Positions 8,176-16,947 of a DNA stretch of 64,000 nucleotides are shown here, in pieces. Under the pieces are notes generated by a model that ran no database searches, had not been told where the DNA came from, and worked only from the letters and a program-made list of their open reading frames with translations. The translations under genes were made by a program, and so were the position numbers. The stretch's first letter is position 1. The number at the start of each line of letters is the position of its first letter. The stretch lies in contig NZ_DAJPEN010000001.1 in the NCBI RefSeq assembly GCF_025993685.1, forward strand, positions 3,162,001 through 3,226,000, written 5' to 3'. The stretch comes from Bacteroides mediterraneensis. Lineage in GTDB: Bacteria > Bacteroidota > Bacteroidia > Bacteroidales > Bacteroidaceae.

Positions 8176-9028
8176 AATAGACAAGGAGTCAGGTTTCTGC
8201 TTCGGAGTGACCACTGCCATCTCCAAAGCGGAAGAAGAGCTGGCAAAGGGAGAACCCTTGTATTGCCTGGGAGATATCGTGCACAACGGACAGGAATGTG
8301 AGCGTCTGAAAAAACTGGGTCTGATTACCATCAATCACGAAGAATTTGCCCGCCTGCGGAATGTCAAGGTGCTGCTGCGTGCCCACGGCGAACCGCCCGA
8401 GACCTACGAACTGGCCCGCAAAAACCAGATTGAAATCATTGATGCCACCTGCCCGGTCGTGCTACGGCTGCAGAAAAGAATCAAGCAGGAGTATGACACC
8501 ACTCCCAGCGGCCGGGAACGGCAGATTGTCATCTACGGGAAGAACGGTCATGCCGAGGTGCTGGGGCTGGTAGGACAGACACAAGGGAAGGCCATCGTCA
8601 TCGAAAAGCTGGAAGAAGTCACCAAGCTCGACATGACGAAAGACATCCGACTGTATTCACAGACCACCAAGTCGCTCGACGAGTTCCGCCAGATTGTATC
8701 CTACATTGAGGAGCACATCTCGCCGGAAGCCTCTTTCCAGTATTTCGACACCATTTGCCGGCAAGTGGCCAACCGCATGCCCCACATCCGGGAGTTCGCG
8801 GCCAGTCATGACCTGATTTTCTTCGTCTGCGGGCACAAAAGTTCCAACGGAAAGATACTCTTTCAGGAATGCAAGAAAGTCAACCCCAATTCCTATCAAA
8901 TTGACAAACCTGAGGAAATTGACAAGGACTTATTGTCACATGCACATTCCATTGGAATCTGTGGAGCCACTTCCACGCCGAAATGGTTGATGGAAGCGTG
9001 TAAAAAAGTTATAATGAGCGAAGAATAA
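8162..9028 (+). CDS. ispH: 4-hydroxy-3-methylbut-2-enyl diphosphate reductase
   Basis: 288 aa from the ATG at 8162. An upstream TTG at 8147 would add only five residues inside cmk and is less likely. IspH makes IPP and DMAPP in the last step of the non-mevalonate isoprenoid pathway. The three Cys ligands of the [4Fe-4S] cluster are visible at C13 (GFCFGV), C97 (DATCPVV) and C199 (DTICRQV), with the substrate motif CGATSTPKWLME at the C-terminus. It overlaps the end of cmk by 14 bases. Its products feed the polyprenyl synthase encoded at 5314-6297. Confidence 0.96.
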   Translation: MHHVEIDKESGFCFGVTTAISKAEEELAKGEPLYCLGDIVHNGQECERLKKLGLITINHEEFARLRNVKVLLRAHGEPPETYELARKNQIEIIDATCPVVLRLQKRIKQEYDTTPSGRERQIVIYGKNGHAEVLGLVGQTQGKAIVIEKLEEVTKLDMTKDIRLYSQTTKSLDEFRQIVSYIEEHISPEASFQYFDTICRQVANRMPHIREFAASHDLIFFVCGHKSSNGKILFQECKKVNPNSYQIDKPEEIDKDLLSHAHSIGICGATSTPKWLMEACKKVIMSEE

Positions 9029-9063
9029 GCAGAGAAAGTGTCACGGAATAACTACATATTTTG

Positions 9064-9071
9064 TACTTTTG
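9064..9071 (+). promoter_or_regulatory. -7 promoter element of pfkA
   Basis: TACTTTTG matches TAnnTTTG, 32 bases before the pfkA ATG. It suggests pfkA has its own start despite lying 75 bases after ispH. Confidence 0.5.
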
Positions 9072-9103
9072 CTTCATAAAAATCAAACTAACAACTAACA
9101 ATT

Positions 9104-10084
9104 ATGGGAACTATTAAATGTATCGGTATTCTGACCTCCGGAGGTGATGCACCAGGCATGAATGCCGCAATCAGAGCCGTCACCCGTTCCGCTATCTACA
9201 ACGGACTGAAAGTAAAAGGTATTTACAGAGGCTACAAAGGATTGATTACAGGTGAAATCAAGGAGTTTAAGACTGAAAACGTCAGCAATATCATACAATT
9301 AGGAGGTACAATCCTGAAAACCGCACGTTGTCAGGAGTTCCGCACCCCGGAAGGTCGTCAAATCGCATACGAAACCATGCAGCGTGAAGGCATCGACGCC
9401 CTCATCATCATTGGTGGAGACGGCTCTTTGACCGGCGCCCGTCTGCTGGCACAGGAGTTTGACGTACCTTGTATCGGACTTCCCGGTACCATCGACAATG
9501 ACCTGTTTGGTACAGACACGACCATCGGTTATGACACAGCCCTGAACACCATTCTGGATGCAGTGGACAAGATTCGTGATACCGCGACTTCTCATGAGCG
9601 TCTGTTCTTCGTCGAAGTAATGGGACGTGATGCCGGCTTCCTGGCATTGAACGGTGCCATTGCCGCCGGAGCAGAAGCAGCCATCATTCCGGAATTCAAC
9701 ACGGAAGTAGACCAGCTGGAAGAGTTCATCAACAACGGATTCCGTAAATCAAAGAACAGTTCCATCGTACTGGTAGCCGAAAGTGAAATCACCGGAGGAG
9801 CCATGCACTATGCAGAACGTGTGAAAAACGAATATCCACAGTATGATGTACGTGTCACCATTCTGGGACACTTGCAACGTGGTGGACGTCCGACGGCTCA
9901 CGACCGTATCATCGCCAGCCGTATGGGTGTAGCCAGCATCCAGGCTTTGATGGAAGGCCAGCGCAACGTGATGATCGGTATCGAAAACGACCAGATTGTG
10001 TACGTACCGTTTGCCAAGGCTATCAAGAACGACAAGCCGATTGACCGCGAACTGGTGAACGTATTGCATGAATTGTCTATCTGA
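9104..10084 (+). CDS. pfkA: 6-phosphofructokinase
   Basis: 326 aa, the standard bacterial PFK-1 length. It converts fructose 6-phosphate to fructose 1,6-bisphosphate in glycolysis. The visible landmarks are ILTSGGDAPGMNAAIRA at the N-terminus, the nucleotide site IIGGDGSLTGA, the catalytic GLPGTIDNDLFGTDTTIGYDTA, EVMGRDAGFLAL and the GHLQRGG loop. The Gly in GGDGS is the residue associated with ATP use rather than PPi use in this family; the assignment to ATP is an inference. A hairpin terminator follows, and a -7 element lies upstream. Confidence 0.95.
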   Translation: MGTIKCIGILTSGGDAPGMNAAIRAVTRSAIYNGLKVKGIYRGYKGLITGEIKEFKTENVSNIIQLGGTILKTARCQEFRTPEGRQIAYETMQREGIDALIIIGGDGSLTGARLLAQEFDVPCIGLPGTIDNDLFGTDTTIGYDTALNTILDAVDKIRDTATSHERLFFVEVMGRDAGFLALNGAIAAGAEAAIIPEFNTEVDQLEEFINNGFRKSKNSSIVLVAESEITGGAMHYAERVKNEYPQYDVRVTILGHLQRGGRPTAHDRIIASRMGVASIQALMEGQRNVMIGIENDQIVYVPFAKAIKNDKPIDRELVNVLHELSI

Positions 10085-10110
10085 TTTTTCCCTCACATCA
10101 CACATAAAGA

Positions 10111-10153
10111 AAACCTCCTTTTCGGGCGCACCCGGAAAGGAGGTTTCTTTTTG
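10111..10153 (+). terminator. Intrinsic terminator between pfkA and pot genes
   Basis: A 16-bp stem AAACCTCCTTTTCGGG/CCCGGAAAGGAGGTTT with loop CGCA is followed by TCTTTTTGG. The A-rich left side means it may also stop minus-strand transcription from potD. Confidence 0.8.
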
Positions 10154-10171
10154 GTTCTCTCAATTTGTGAC

Positions 10172-11515
10172 TCACTTGCGGCGAAGCTTCCGACGCGAGC
10201 GCTTGTAATGGCTCCGCTTGTAGCGCAGCCAGCGACGACGAATCTGCCAAGCACTCAGTCCGACAAACACCAGCAGAATCAGAATGACCAGCCCACTGTT
10301 CAGATTATCACCTTTCACTCGCGACCAGATTTCCAGCACATCTACAGTCTTGTCGCCGAAATCGCGTATCATGGTGCAACGGGCTATCACCGACTTGTCG
10401 GGATACTGTGTGTTCCGCAATTTCACATGCCGGGCTTCCGGACCGAAGAAGTAACTGGCATCCACTTCCTTGTTCAAAGTAGAATCAATGCAGGCCTCCA
10501 TAATTTCCGGAGCGGCAATGGAACTGACATACCCGTTTTCTTCCATGTTCCGCAAGGCGATGTCCGGACGGCACAGGAAGTTGATAAAATAGCTGGCGGC
10601 CTTCGGATTTTGGGCATACTTGGGAATCACCCAGCCGTCGTACCACACGTTGCTTCCTTCTTCCGGAATGGTATATCCCAAATCCACTCCTACCTCCGCA
10701 GCTTCTTCGATGGCCCACTGCGCATCGCCGCTCCAGGTCATGTTCATCCATGCCTTCCCCTTGGTCATCATCTCCTTGCCAAAATCGGCTTCCCAACCTG
10801 CCACATTGGGTTTCAGCAGTTTCAGGTATTTTTCCACCGAGTCCATAGAAGCCGGTGAATAGTCGTTCATCAGGCTGGCCACACTGCGGGTACTGTCTTT
10901 CAAGTCTTCCCGATGGGCATACAGCAACGCCATGCCATACGCATCACGGTAAGAGTCCTTCATCAGAATTTTTCCTGCATACCGTTTGTCCCACAGACAC
11001 CCCCAGGAGCGTAAATCCTGAACAGACACATATTTCTTATTGTACAACAGTCCGGCCGTACCCCACATGTAACAGACCGCATACCGGCTGGCAGGCTGGT
11101 CGCCCGGCACCGTCAGCTTGTCAATCTGCTGGCGGATATAAGGGGCTACCCCCTTCATGTAATTGGGTGAGTGGGCAAAAACGGTGTCGATGGGCAGCAG
11201 CAGTCCTTTGTGCAACATGCGCTCAATGATGTATTCCGACGGACAGACCACATCAAAATCCTCATGCCCCTTCTCAATCTTGGTCAGCATGATTTCATTG
11301 ATATCGAAAGTCTGATAGACAATCCGGATATCCTCTCCCGTCTGTTCCTTATAGTATTGCTGGAAATCTTCCAATACCCCTTCGCCAATGTAATCGGCCC
11401 AGTTGTACACCTTCAGCACATTCTCGCGCGACTCTCCGGCATTGTAACAGCTCGTCAGCAGGGAGCATACACAGAGCATCGCCCACCAGCTCCACCTTTT
11501 CATCTTCTGTTTCAT
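10172..11515 (-). CDS. potD: Spermidine/putrescine ABC transporter binding protein with C-terminal membrane anchor
   Basis: 447 aa, against about 350 for E. coli PotD. The lipobox LLTSC gives a lipidated Cys23. The binding domain runs from VLKVYNWADYIGEG to about residue 380, with the family landmarks DVVCPSEYIIERM and WMNMTWSGDAQWA. The odd part is the end: a hydrophobic helix (about residues 408-426) followed by a strongly basic tail of some twenty residues. That would anchor the protein at both ends, with the tail in the cytoplasm. The gene overlaps potC by 4 bases, closing a potA-B-C-D operon. Confidence 0.92.
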   Translation of the reverse strand: MKQKMKRWSWWAMLCVCSLLTSCYNAGESRENVLKVYNWADYIGEGVLEDFQQYYKEQTGEDIRIVYQTFDINEIMLTKIEKGHEDFDVVCPSEYIIERMLHKGLLLPIDTVFAHSPNYMKGVAPYIRQQIDKLTVPGDQPASRYAVCYMWGTAGLLYNKKYVSVQDLRSWGCLWDKRYAGKILMKDSYRDAYGMALLYAHREDLKDSTRSVASLMNDYSPASMDSVEKYLKLLKPNVAGWEADFGKEMMTKGKAWMNMTWSGDAQWAIEEAAEVGVDLGYTIPEEGSNVWYDGWVIPKYAQNPKAASYFINFLCRPDIALRNMEENGYVSSIAAPEIMEACIDSTLNKEVDASYFFGPEARHVKLRNTQYPDKSVIARCTMIRDFGDKTVDVLEIWSRVKGDNLNSGLVILILLVFVGLSAWQIRRRWLRYKRSHYKRSRRKLRRK

Positions 11516-12303
11516 TTGTTCTTTGCTTTGTCAGCTCTACGGTTAATAATTATCAGCAGCACCAGAATCACCACAAAAATCACGGCAGACAGCGGACGAA
11601 GTTCCGGTGTCAGACCGCCCTTGCGGGCATCCGCATAAATATAAGTAGAAAGTGTCTCCAGTCCCTGGTTGCCGATGGTAAACACCGTAACGGCAAAATC
11701 ATCGATGGAGATAGTCAGTGCCAGCAGGAAACCGCTGATCATTCCGGGACGGATTTCCGGGATAATCACCTTCCACAAGGCCTGCATGGGAGTAGCTCCC
11801 AAATCGAGCGCCGCCTCATACAGGTTCGGATTCATCTGCTTCAGACGCGGCAATACACTCAACACCACATAAGGTGTACAGAAAGTGATGTGGGCCAACA
11901 CCACGGTCGTGAAACCCTGGGTAATACCCAACGACACGAAAAGCAGGAACAAGGAAATACCGGTAATGATATCTCCGTTCAAAATGGGGATGGTATTGAT
12001 GAATCCCATGGTTTTCCGGCTCCGGGCCTTCAGATTGTAAATGCCGATGGCGGCCACACTGCCCAGCAGGGTGGAAACCGTGGCAGCAATAAAGGCGATG
12101 GCAATCGTATTGACCAGCGCATTCATCAGAGAATGATGGGCACCCGTATTACACAGCGAACGATACAGGTTGAACGAAAAACCTGTCCAGTTGCCCAGCA
12201 CCTTGGCCTCGGTAAACGAATAAATCACAATAATCAGAATCGGAGCATACAGCATCAGCAGCAACACCCACAGATAGGTCTGCATCAGTATTTTCTTTAC
12301 CAT
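11512..12303 (-). CDS. potC: Spermidine/putrescine ABC transporter permease
   Basis: 263 aa, normal for PotC. It forms half of the membrane channel of the polyamine importer. Six transmembrane segments are visible. The EAA loop that contacts the ATPase is EAALDLGATPMQALWKVIIPEIRPG, near residue 160. It overlaps potB by 7 bases and potD by 4 bases, showing translational coupling. The first ATG fits the first helix (YLWVLLLMLYAPILIIVIYS). Confidence 0.95.
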   Translation of the reverse strand: MVKKILMQTYLWVLLLMLYAPILIIVIYSFTEAKVLGNWTGFSFNLYRSLCNTGAHHSLMNALVNTIAIAFIAATVSTLLGSVAAIGIYNLKARSRKTMGFINTIPILNGDIITGISLFLLFVSLGITQGFTTVVLAHITFCTPYVVLSVLPRLKQMNPNLYEAALDLGATPMQALWKVIIPEIRPGMISGFLLALTISIDDFAVTVFTIGNQGLETLSTYIYADARKGGLTPELRPLSAVIFVVILVLLIIINRRADKAKNK

Positions 12304-13094
12304 ACCTGCCCTCCTTTCTCCGACTCGTTCTTATCGTCGGCACTGAACAAGGAAGTAGCGGCAATCAGGAAGAGCATAATCAGTGAAAGCGCGGCACCAT
12401 AGTTCCACAAGCTGTTGTTGATATTCTCCTGAATGGTGGTTCCAAACAATTTAATGTTGTTCATGGTGAGCAGTTCCGCAATGGCAAAGGTTGAGATGGT
12501 AGGCATGAACACCATCATGATGCCGCTCACCACCCCCGGCATGGACAAAGGGAAGACCACTTTCCAAAATACCTGAAACGAGTTGGCTCCCAAATCTTGG
12601 GCCGCTTCCACGTAACTGGAATCCATCTTCTGAAGCGTATTGTAAATGGGATAAATCATAAACGGGATGAAATTGTAAATCATTCCGAAAATCAAGGCTC
12701 CTTCCCCCAATGGAAGACTGGCAAAATCGAACAAAGCCACTGTAGCCAGCGTACGTATCAGGATGTTAATCCACATGGGAAGGATAAACAGCATAATCAG
12801 CGTACGGGAATAGCTGGAACGGCTCCGGCTCAGAATCCAAGCCGCCGGATAACCCAGCACAATACACCCGATGGTAGTAAGCAGAGCAATGCCGATGGAA
12901 TACACAAAGGTATTGACGGCTTCCGGATGCGCCAAAAACTTCCGGAAGTTATCCAAGGTAATCCGGCCCGCGTCATCCGTAAAGGCATAAATCACAATCA
13001 GGACCAGCGGAATAATCACGAAGATGATTGAAAAAATCAGGTAAGGCAAAGTCCAGCTTCTCCGCGACAGAAAAAACAAACGCAACTTGTTCAT
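12297..13094 (-). CDS. potB: Spermidine/putrescine ABC transporter permease
   Basis: 265 aa from the ATG at 13094. The open frame runs on to 13169, but those 25 residues lie inside potA and look unlike a permease, while the chosen start makes the ATGA overlap with the potA stop. Six hydrophobic segments and the EAA loop EAAQDLGANSFQVFWKVVFPLSMPG are visible. It pairs with PotC to form the transmembrane channel. Confidence 0.94.
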   Translation of the reverse strand: MNKLRLFFLSRRSWTLPYLIFSIIFVIIPLVLIVIYAFTDDAGRITLDNFRKFLAHPEAVNTFVYSIGIALLTTIGCIVLGYPAAWILSRSRSSYSRTLIMLFILPMWINILIRTLATVALFDFASLPLGEGALIFGMIYNFIPFMIYPIYNTLQKMDSSYVEAAQDLGANSFQVFWKVVFPLSMPGVVSGIMMVFMPTISTFAIAELLTMNNIKLFGTTIQENINNSLWNYGAALSLIMLFLIAATSLFSADDKNESEKGGQVW

Positions 13095-14488
13095 CGCTCC
13101 TCCCGTTTTACACGTACCCGGATGTCTTCCGGAGCAATGGATATCCCCACATGGTCTCCGTCGTCCCATACGTCGTTGGTATCGACAAACACATTCTCAT
13201 CCCAATCCGACCAGACGGTCAGGTGATAATGATTCCCTTTATAAAGAATGAATTTCACTTCTCCCGTCAACGTACCGTCTTCGGCATCGTCCAGCAGGTT
13301 AATTTTATCGAAATCCACTTCCACCTGCACTTCGCCCAGAGGCACTTGATGCAAATCGACCGGAGCACATTCAAATGTACAGCCCAGAAACTCCACATGC
13401 GCTTCATCCAGCAGTTTTCCGTCGAACGTGTTGCACAGGCGCTCCTTCTTCATGATATGGATATCGTGAGGCTTCACCAGCAGGCCAACTTCCGTACCAG
13501 CTTCGAACGCATGATAATCCTGCACCACGAACTCATAGTCCTGACACAGCACCACCATTTCATAATGTACTCCCTTGAAGATGCACGACTGTACCACGCC
13601 GCGAAGCTGTGCCATGTCCGACACAGGAAAGATATACAGGTCTTCCGGACGAATCACCACATCCACCGGTGTCTCTTCACCGAAACCTTCGTCCACACAC
13701 TCGAAATCCCGGTCGCAGAAATGCACCAGCTTGTCTTTCACCATCACCCCGTTCAGGATATTGCTTTCGCCAATGAAATCGGCTACAAACGAATTGATGG
13801 GTTCATTGTAAATATCGGTAGGAGTACCAATCTGCTGGATACGTCCCTCGCTCATCACCACGATGGTATCGCTCAGGGTCAAAGCTTCTTCCTGGTCGTG
13901 AGTGACATACACAAAAGTGATGCCCAATGACTTATGCATCTCCTTCAACTCCATCTGCATGTCCTTTCGCATCTTCAGGTCGAGAGCTGCCAGCGGCTCG
14001 TCGAGCAACAACACCTCCGGCTCATTCACGATAGCCCGCGCAATGGCCACACGCTGCTGCTGTCCGCCGGAAAGGGAATTCACGTCACGATACTCATAAT
14101 CGGTCATGCCCACCATTTTCAAGGCAGCCTTGACCTTTTTCAACACTACGTCTTTCGGAAATTTCTTCAGTTTCAATCCGAAAGCAATGTTGTCATACAC
14201 ATTCAGATGGGGAAACAAAGCGTACTTCTGGAACACCGTGTTCACCGGACGCTTGTGGGGTGGAGTTTGGGTAATCTCTTTACCCGCAATGCAAATCACT
14301 CCTTCGGAAGCCGTCTGGAAACCGGCAATCAGGCGCAGCAAGGTAGTCTTGCCGCAGCCTGAAGGTCCCAGTATGGTTACAAACTCTCCTTTTTTTATGG
14401 ACAGGTTGATATTATCCAAGGCCGTTTTCTCGCCAAAAAACTTCGATACGCCCTTTACCTCTATAATCGGTTTGGTTTCACTTTGCAT
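13091..14488 (-). CDS. potA: Spermidine/putrescine import ATPase
   Basis: 465 aa, longer than E. coli PotA (378 aa). The ABC domain fills residues 8-245: Walker A GPSGCGKTT, the Q-loop, signature LSGGQQQRVAIARA, Walker B VLLLDEPLAALD and the switch His in YVTHDQEEALTLSD. The C-terminal part contains a TOBE-type regulatory domain and extra beta-rich sequence that may hold two such modules. It heads the operon. CAAAGTTA at 14510-14517 (minus-strand TAACTTTG) fits a -7 element 22 bases upstream. Confidence 0.95.
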   Translation of the reverse strand: MQSETKPIIEVKGVSKFFGEKTALDNINLSIKKGEFVTILGPSGCGKTTLLRLIAGFQTASEGVICIAGKEITQTPPHKRPVNTVFQKYALFPHLNVYDNIAFGLKLKKFPKDVVLKKVKAALKMVGMTDYEYRDVNSLSGGQQQRVAIARAIVNEPEVLLLDEPLAALDLKMRKDMQMELKEMHKSLGITFVYVTHDQEEALTLSDTIVVMSEGRIQQIGTPTDIYNEPINSFVADFIGESNILNGVMVKDKLVHFCDRDFECVDEGFGEETPVDVVIRPEDLYIFPVSDMAQLRGVVQSCIFKGVHYEMVVLCQDYEFVVQDYHAFEAGTEVGLLVKPHDIHIMKKERLCNTFDGKLLDEAHVEFLGCTFECAPVDLHQVPLGEVQVEVDFDKINLLDDAEDGTLTGEVKFILYKGNHYHLTVWSDWDENVFVDTNDVWDDGDHVGISIAPEDIRVRVKREER

Positions 14489-14618
14489 GATTTCTTAAAA
14501 ATTAGTCCGCAAAGTTACATATTAATTCATTTTGTAAGATGATATCGTTGGCTTTTCTTCTTTATTTTTATTCAGTCCACAAAGAATGTAAAAGAAACTA
14601 CATATTTATGCAACATTT

Positions 14619-15719
14619 TCATCTCAAACCTGAAAAATACATATCGAGCAGTTTCCTAGCCGCAGAAAAAGAGGTGGCTTTTCCTTCCAACACTTCCTGT
14701 TCTTGCAAAGGCAACCAAGAGGCAATCTGCGGATTCTGATAGAAACTGTCGCGCAGATGCTCGTTGATAGTTTCATACATCCAGTATTTGGCCTGTTCAT
14801 TCCTGCGACGTTCAAAATAACCGTTTTTGCGGACAAAATCAATGTAGGCATAAATCATGTCCCAGATTTCCTTGATACCGATATTGTAAAAACCGGAATA
14901 AGTCAGCACCTGAGGCGTCCAGCCCGATTCGGGAGCCGGGAAAAGATGCAAGGCATTCCGAAAATGAGTGGCTGCCAGCTTGGCTTTCTCAATATTGTTT
15001 CCGTCGGCCTTGTTGATGACAATGCCGTCGGCCATTTCCATAATTCCTCGTTTGATGCCTTGCAGTTCATCACCTGTACCGGCCAGCTGAATCAGCAGGA
15101 AAAAATCGACCATGGAATGAACAGCCGTCTCACTCTGTCCGACTCCAACCGTTTCCACAAAGATTTTGTCGAAACCGGCGGCCTCGCACAAAATGATGGT
15201 CTCACGGGTTTTGCGGGCTACTCCTCCCAGCGAACCGGCTGAAGGACTCGGACGGATAAAGGATTTTGGGTGTACAGACAGTTTTTCCATACGGGTCTTA
15301 TCGCCCAGAATACTTCCTTTGGAACGCTCACTGCTGGGGTCGATGGCCAATACGGCCAGCTTTCCACCCTTTTCTTCCAGCACATGCAAGCCGAACACAT
15401 CGATTGACGTACTCTTTCCGGCTCCCGGCACTCCACTGATGCCGATGCGGATGGAATTGCCGGAATATGGCAGGCATTTTTCAATCACCTCCTGTGCCAG
15501 CACCTGGTGTTCCGGTTTCACACTCTCCACCAGCGTCACTGCCTGGCTCAGCATGGTCACATCGCCTTTCACGATGCCTTCCACATACTCTGCAGCCGTG
15601 TACTGACGACGTTTGGGTTTCTTTCTCAGTTTCAGATAAGGATTAACAATGGAGGGCTGTTCCACTCCTTGATTGACAGTTAACCCCTTATAAGCTTCGT
15701 TGTTCTCGGGGTGTTCCAT
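14619..15719 (-). CDS. meaB: Methylmalonyl-CoA mutase-associated GTPase (G3E family)
   Basis: 366 aa. MeaB/ArgK proteins are cytosolic GTPases that load and protect the adenosylcobalamin cofactor of methylmalonyl-CoA mutase, an enzyme of propionate formation in Bacteroides. The P-loop GVPGAGKSTSID is near residue 100. LAVLAIDPSSERSKGSILGDKTRM, FVETVGVGQSE and the base-specificity motif NKAD are all visible. About 50 extra N-terminal residues precede the core. The mutase genes are not in this window, so the partner lies elsewhere. It follows the DUF1573 gene by 7 bases. Confidence 0.93.
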   Translation of the reverse strand: MEHPENNEAYKGLTVNQGVEQPSIVNPYLKLRKKPKRRQYTAAEYVEGIVKGDVTMLSQAVTLVESVKPEHQVLAQEVIEKCLPYSGNSIRIGISGVPGAGKSTSIDVFGLHVLEEKGGKLAVLAIDPSSERSKGSILGDKTRMEKLSVHPKSFIRPSPSAGSLGGVARKTRETIILCEAAGFDKIFVETVGVGQSETAVHSMVDFFLLIQLAGTGDELQGIKRGIMEMADGIVINKADGNNIEKAKLAATHFRNALHLFPAPESGWTPQVLTYSGFYNIGIKEIWDMIYAYIDFVRKNGYFERRRNEQAKYWMYETINEHLRDSFYQNPQIASWLPLQEQEVLEGKATSFSAARKLLDMYFSGLR

Positions 15720-15726
15720 ACTTCAT

Positions 15727-16812
15727 TTATTTATCGGACGATTTCAGCCGGGCTTTCACACGGATGGTAATCATCGGTTGGTTAGGGTCATTGGTAATCA
15801 TCAAGACACGTGGAGAACCTTTCACACGGGGAAGATTCTGTGCCAACACGGTAATCTTCATTTTGGTAGATTCTCCCGGTTTCAGCACCCTCTTGTTCAG
15901 TTTCACGGCCAAAGCCATACTGAACACCTGCATATCCTGAATATTCAAATCAGATTTTCCTGTATTCGAAATGACAATGGTCTGCGACTTTTTCTGTTTG
16001 GGTTTCAAGTCTACAAATTCCAGTTCCTTAGCCGACAAGGTAATCTGAGGCGGATTATTCTTCTGCTGTTCTGTCAATTTGGAGAAATCGGGCAACAGTG
16101 CTACGGATACCGGAATTTCATTTTCACTTCCCACCTTGTCACCCGAGAAACGGGACAGATACACGGAAGCACGTGTAATCCCCAGTTTCGGGAGTTTCTC
16201 GGAGTCCAGTGTCACCCGTATTTTTCCCGTCTTTCCACGTCCCAGCTTCTCCGGCTCAGCCGTAGCCTCCAGATAAGGAGGAAGATGCATCAGCACAGGA
16301 GAATAAGCCTTATTGGAAGTATTGGCAACCAGCAACTCAATCACCGGATGGTCACCTTTGTTCACCGATTTAAAATCCAGTTCATCCAGATTCAAGCGAA
16401 TAGCTCCCACGGCATAGGGATGCGTAAAGGAAAAGTTCTTGGCGTCGGCTGTCACCTCCCCGTTGAAATCCAAATAAATAGGCATAGGCGAAGCATTGCA
16501 GTAGACACCCACATCTTTGTAGAAATGCCCGATAGCTTCCGCATCAAACACCACCGTAATTTCTCCCTTTCCTCCTGCCGGAACAGGCTCTTCTGTCCAT
16601 TTTGCTTTGGCGCAACCGCAGGAGGTCGTCACATTGGAAATGACCAGCGGTTTGTCGCCCGTATTGGTAAACGAATAAATGACAGTGGCCGGATTTCTCC
16701 ATAAGACATATCCCAAATCCTTTGTCTGCATGTCAAAAGTAATTTTGGGCTGTGCAAACAAAGAAAAACAGGCAGCCATACACAACAGGAAAAAAGTATA
16801 TATACGTTTCAT
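15727..16812 (-). CDS. Exported DUF1573-domain protein
   Basis: 361 aa with a signal peptide ending near residue 20 (FSLFAQ). The first domain carries the DUF1573 hallmarks YSFTNTGDKPLVISNVTTSCGC and WTEEPVPAGGKGEITVVFD. A second, similar Ig-like region near residues 255-350 repeats the pattern (VISNTGKSDLNIQDMQVF, LKPGESTKMKITV). These beta-sandwich proteins are abundant in Bacteroidota and probably act in the periplasm or at the surface; their role is unknown. It is in an operon with meaB, 7 bases upstream, without an obvious functional link. A good promoter lies at 16842-16872. Confidence 0.88.
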   Translation of the reverse strand: MKRIYTFFLLCMAACFSLFAQPKITFDMQTKDLGYVLWRNPATVIYSFTNTGDKPLVISNVTTSCGCAKAKWTEEPVPAGGKGEITVVFDAEAIGHFYKDVGVYCNASPMPIYLDFNGEVTADAKNFSFTHPYAVGAIRLNLDELDFKSVNKGDHPVIELLVANTSNKAYSPVLMHLPPYLEATAEPEKLGRGKTGKIRVTLDSEKLPKLGITRASVYLSRFSGDKVGSENEIPVSVALLPDFSKLTEQQKNNPPQITLSAKELEFVDLKPKQKKSQTIVISNTGKSDLNIQDMQVFSMALAVKLNKRVLKPGESTKMKITVLAQNLPRVKGSPRVLMITNDPNQPMITIRVKARLKSSDK

Positions 16813-16841
16813 TGATTTTTATCCTTTCTAAATTACGGAAA

Positions 16842-16872
16842 CAAAGATAAAGAGAAAACGGAAACAAGCAAA
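16842..16872 (-). promoter_or_regulatory. Promoter of the DUF1573-meaB operon
   Basis: Read on the minus strand: -33 TTTG, 19 bp, -7 TATCTTTG, placed 30 bases before the start codon. This is a full match to the Bacteroides primary-sigma consensus. Confidence 0.7.
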
Positions 16873-16910
16873 ATCAAGCCTGAAAATTTATTCCGTCCAA
16901 ACTTCTGTAG

Positions 16911-16945
16911 AAAAAAGTCCGGGCAGGACTTACCCACCCGGACTT
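16911..16945 (-). terminator. Intrinsic terminator of the alpha-2-macroglobulin gene
   Basis: On the minus strand a perfect AAGTCCGGG/CCCGGACTT stem is followed by six T residues, three bases past the stop codon. Confidence 0.85.
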
Positions 16946-16947
16946 AC

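Noticed and set aside
13095..13169. Longer N-terminus for potB
   Set aside because: It lies inside potA, is Gly/Arg-rich, and the ATGA overlap gives a better start.
13028..13930. Long plus-strand open frame opposite potA
   Set aside because: It is the antisense shadow of a well-conserved ABC ATPase gene. Other long antisense frames (for example at 4839-5471, 5515-6312, 15700-16704, 19402-20346 and 22906-23853) have the same explanation and no family match.
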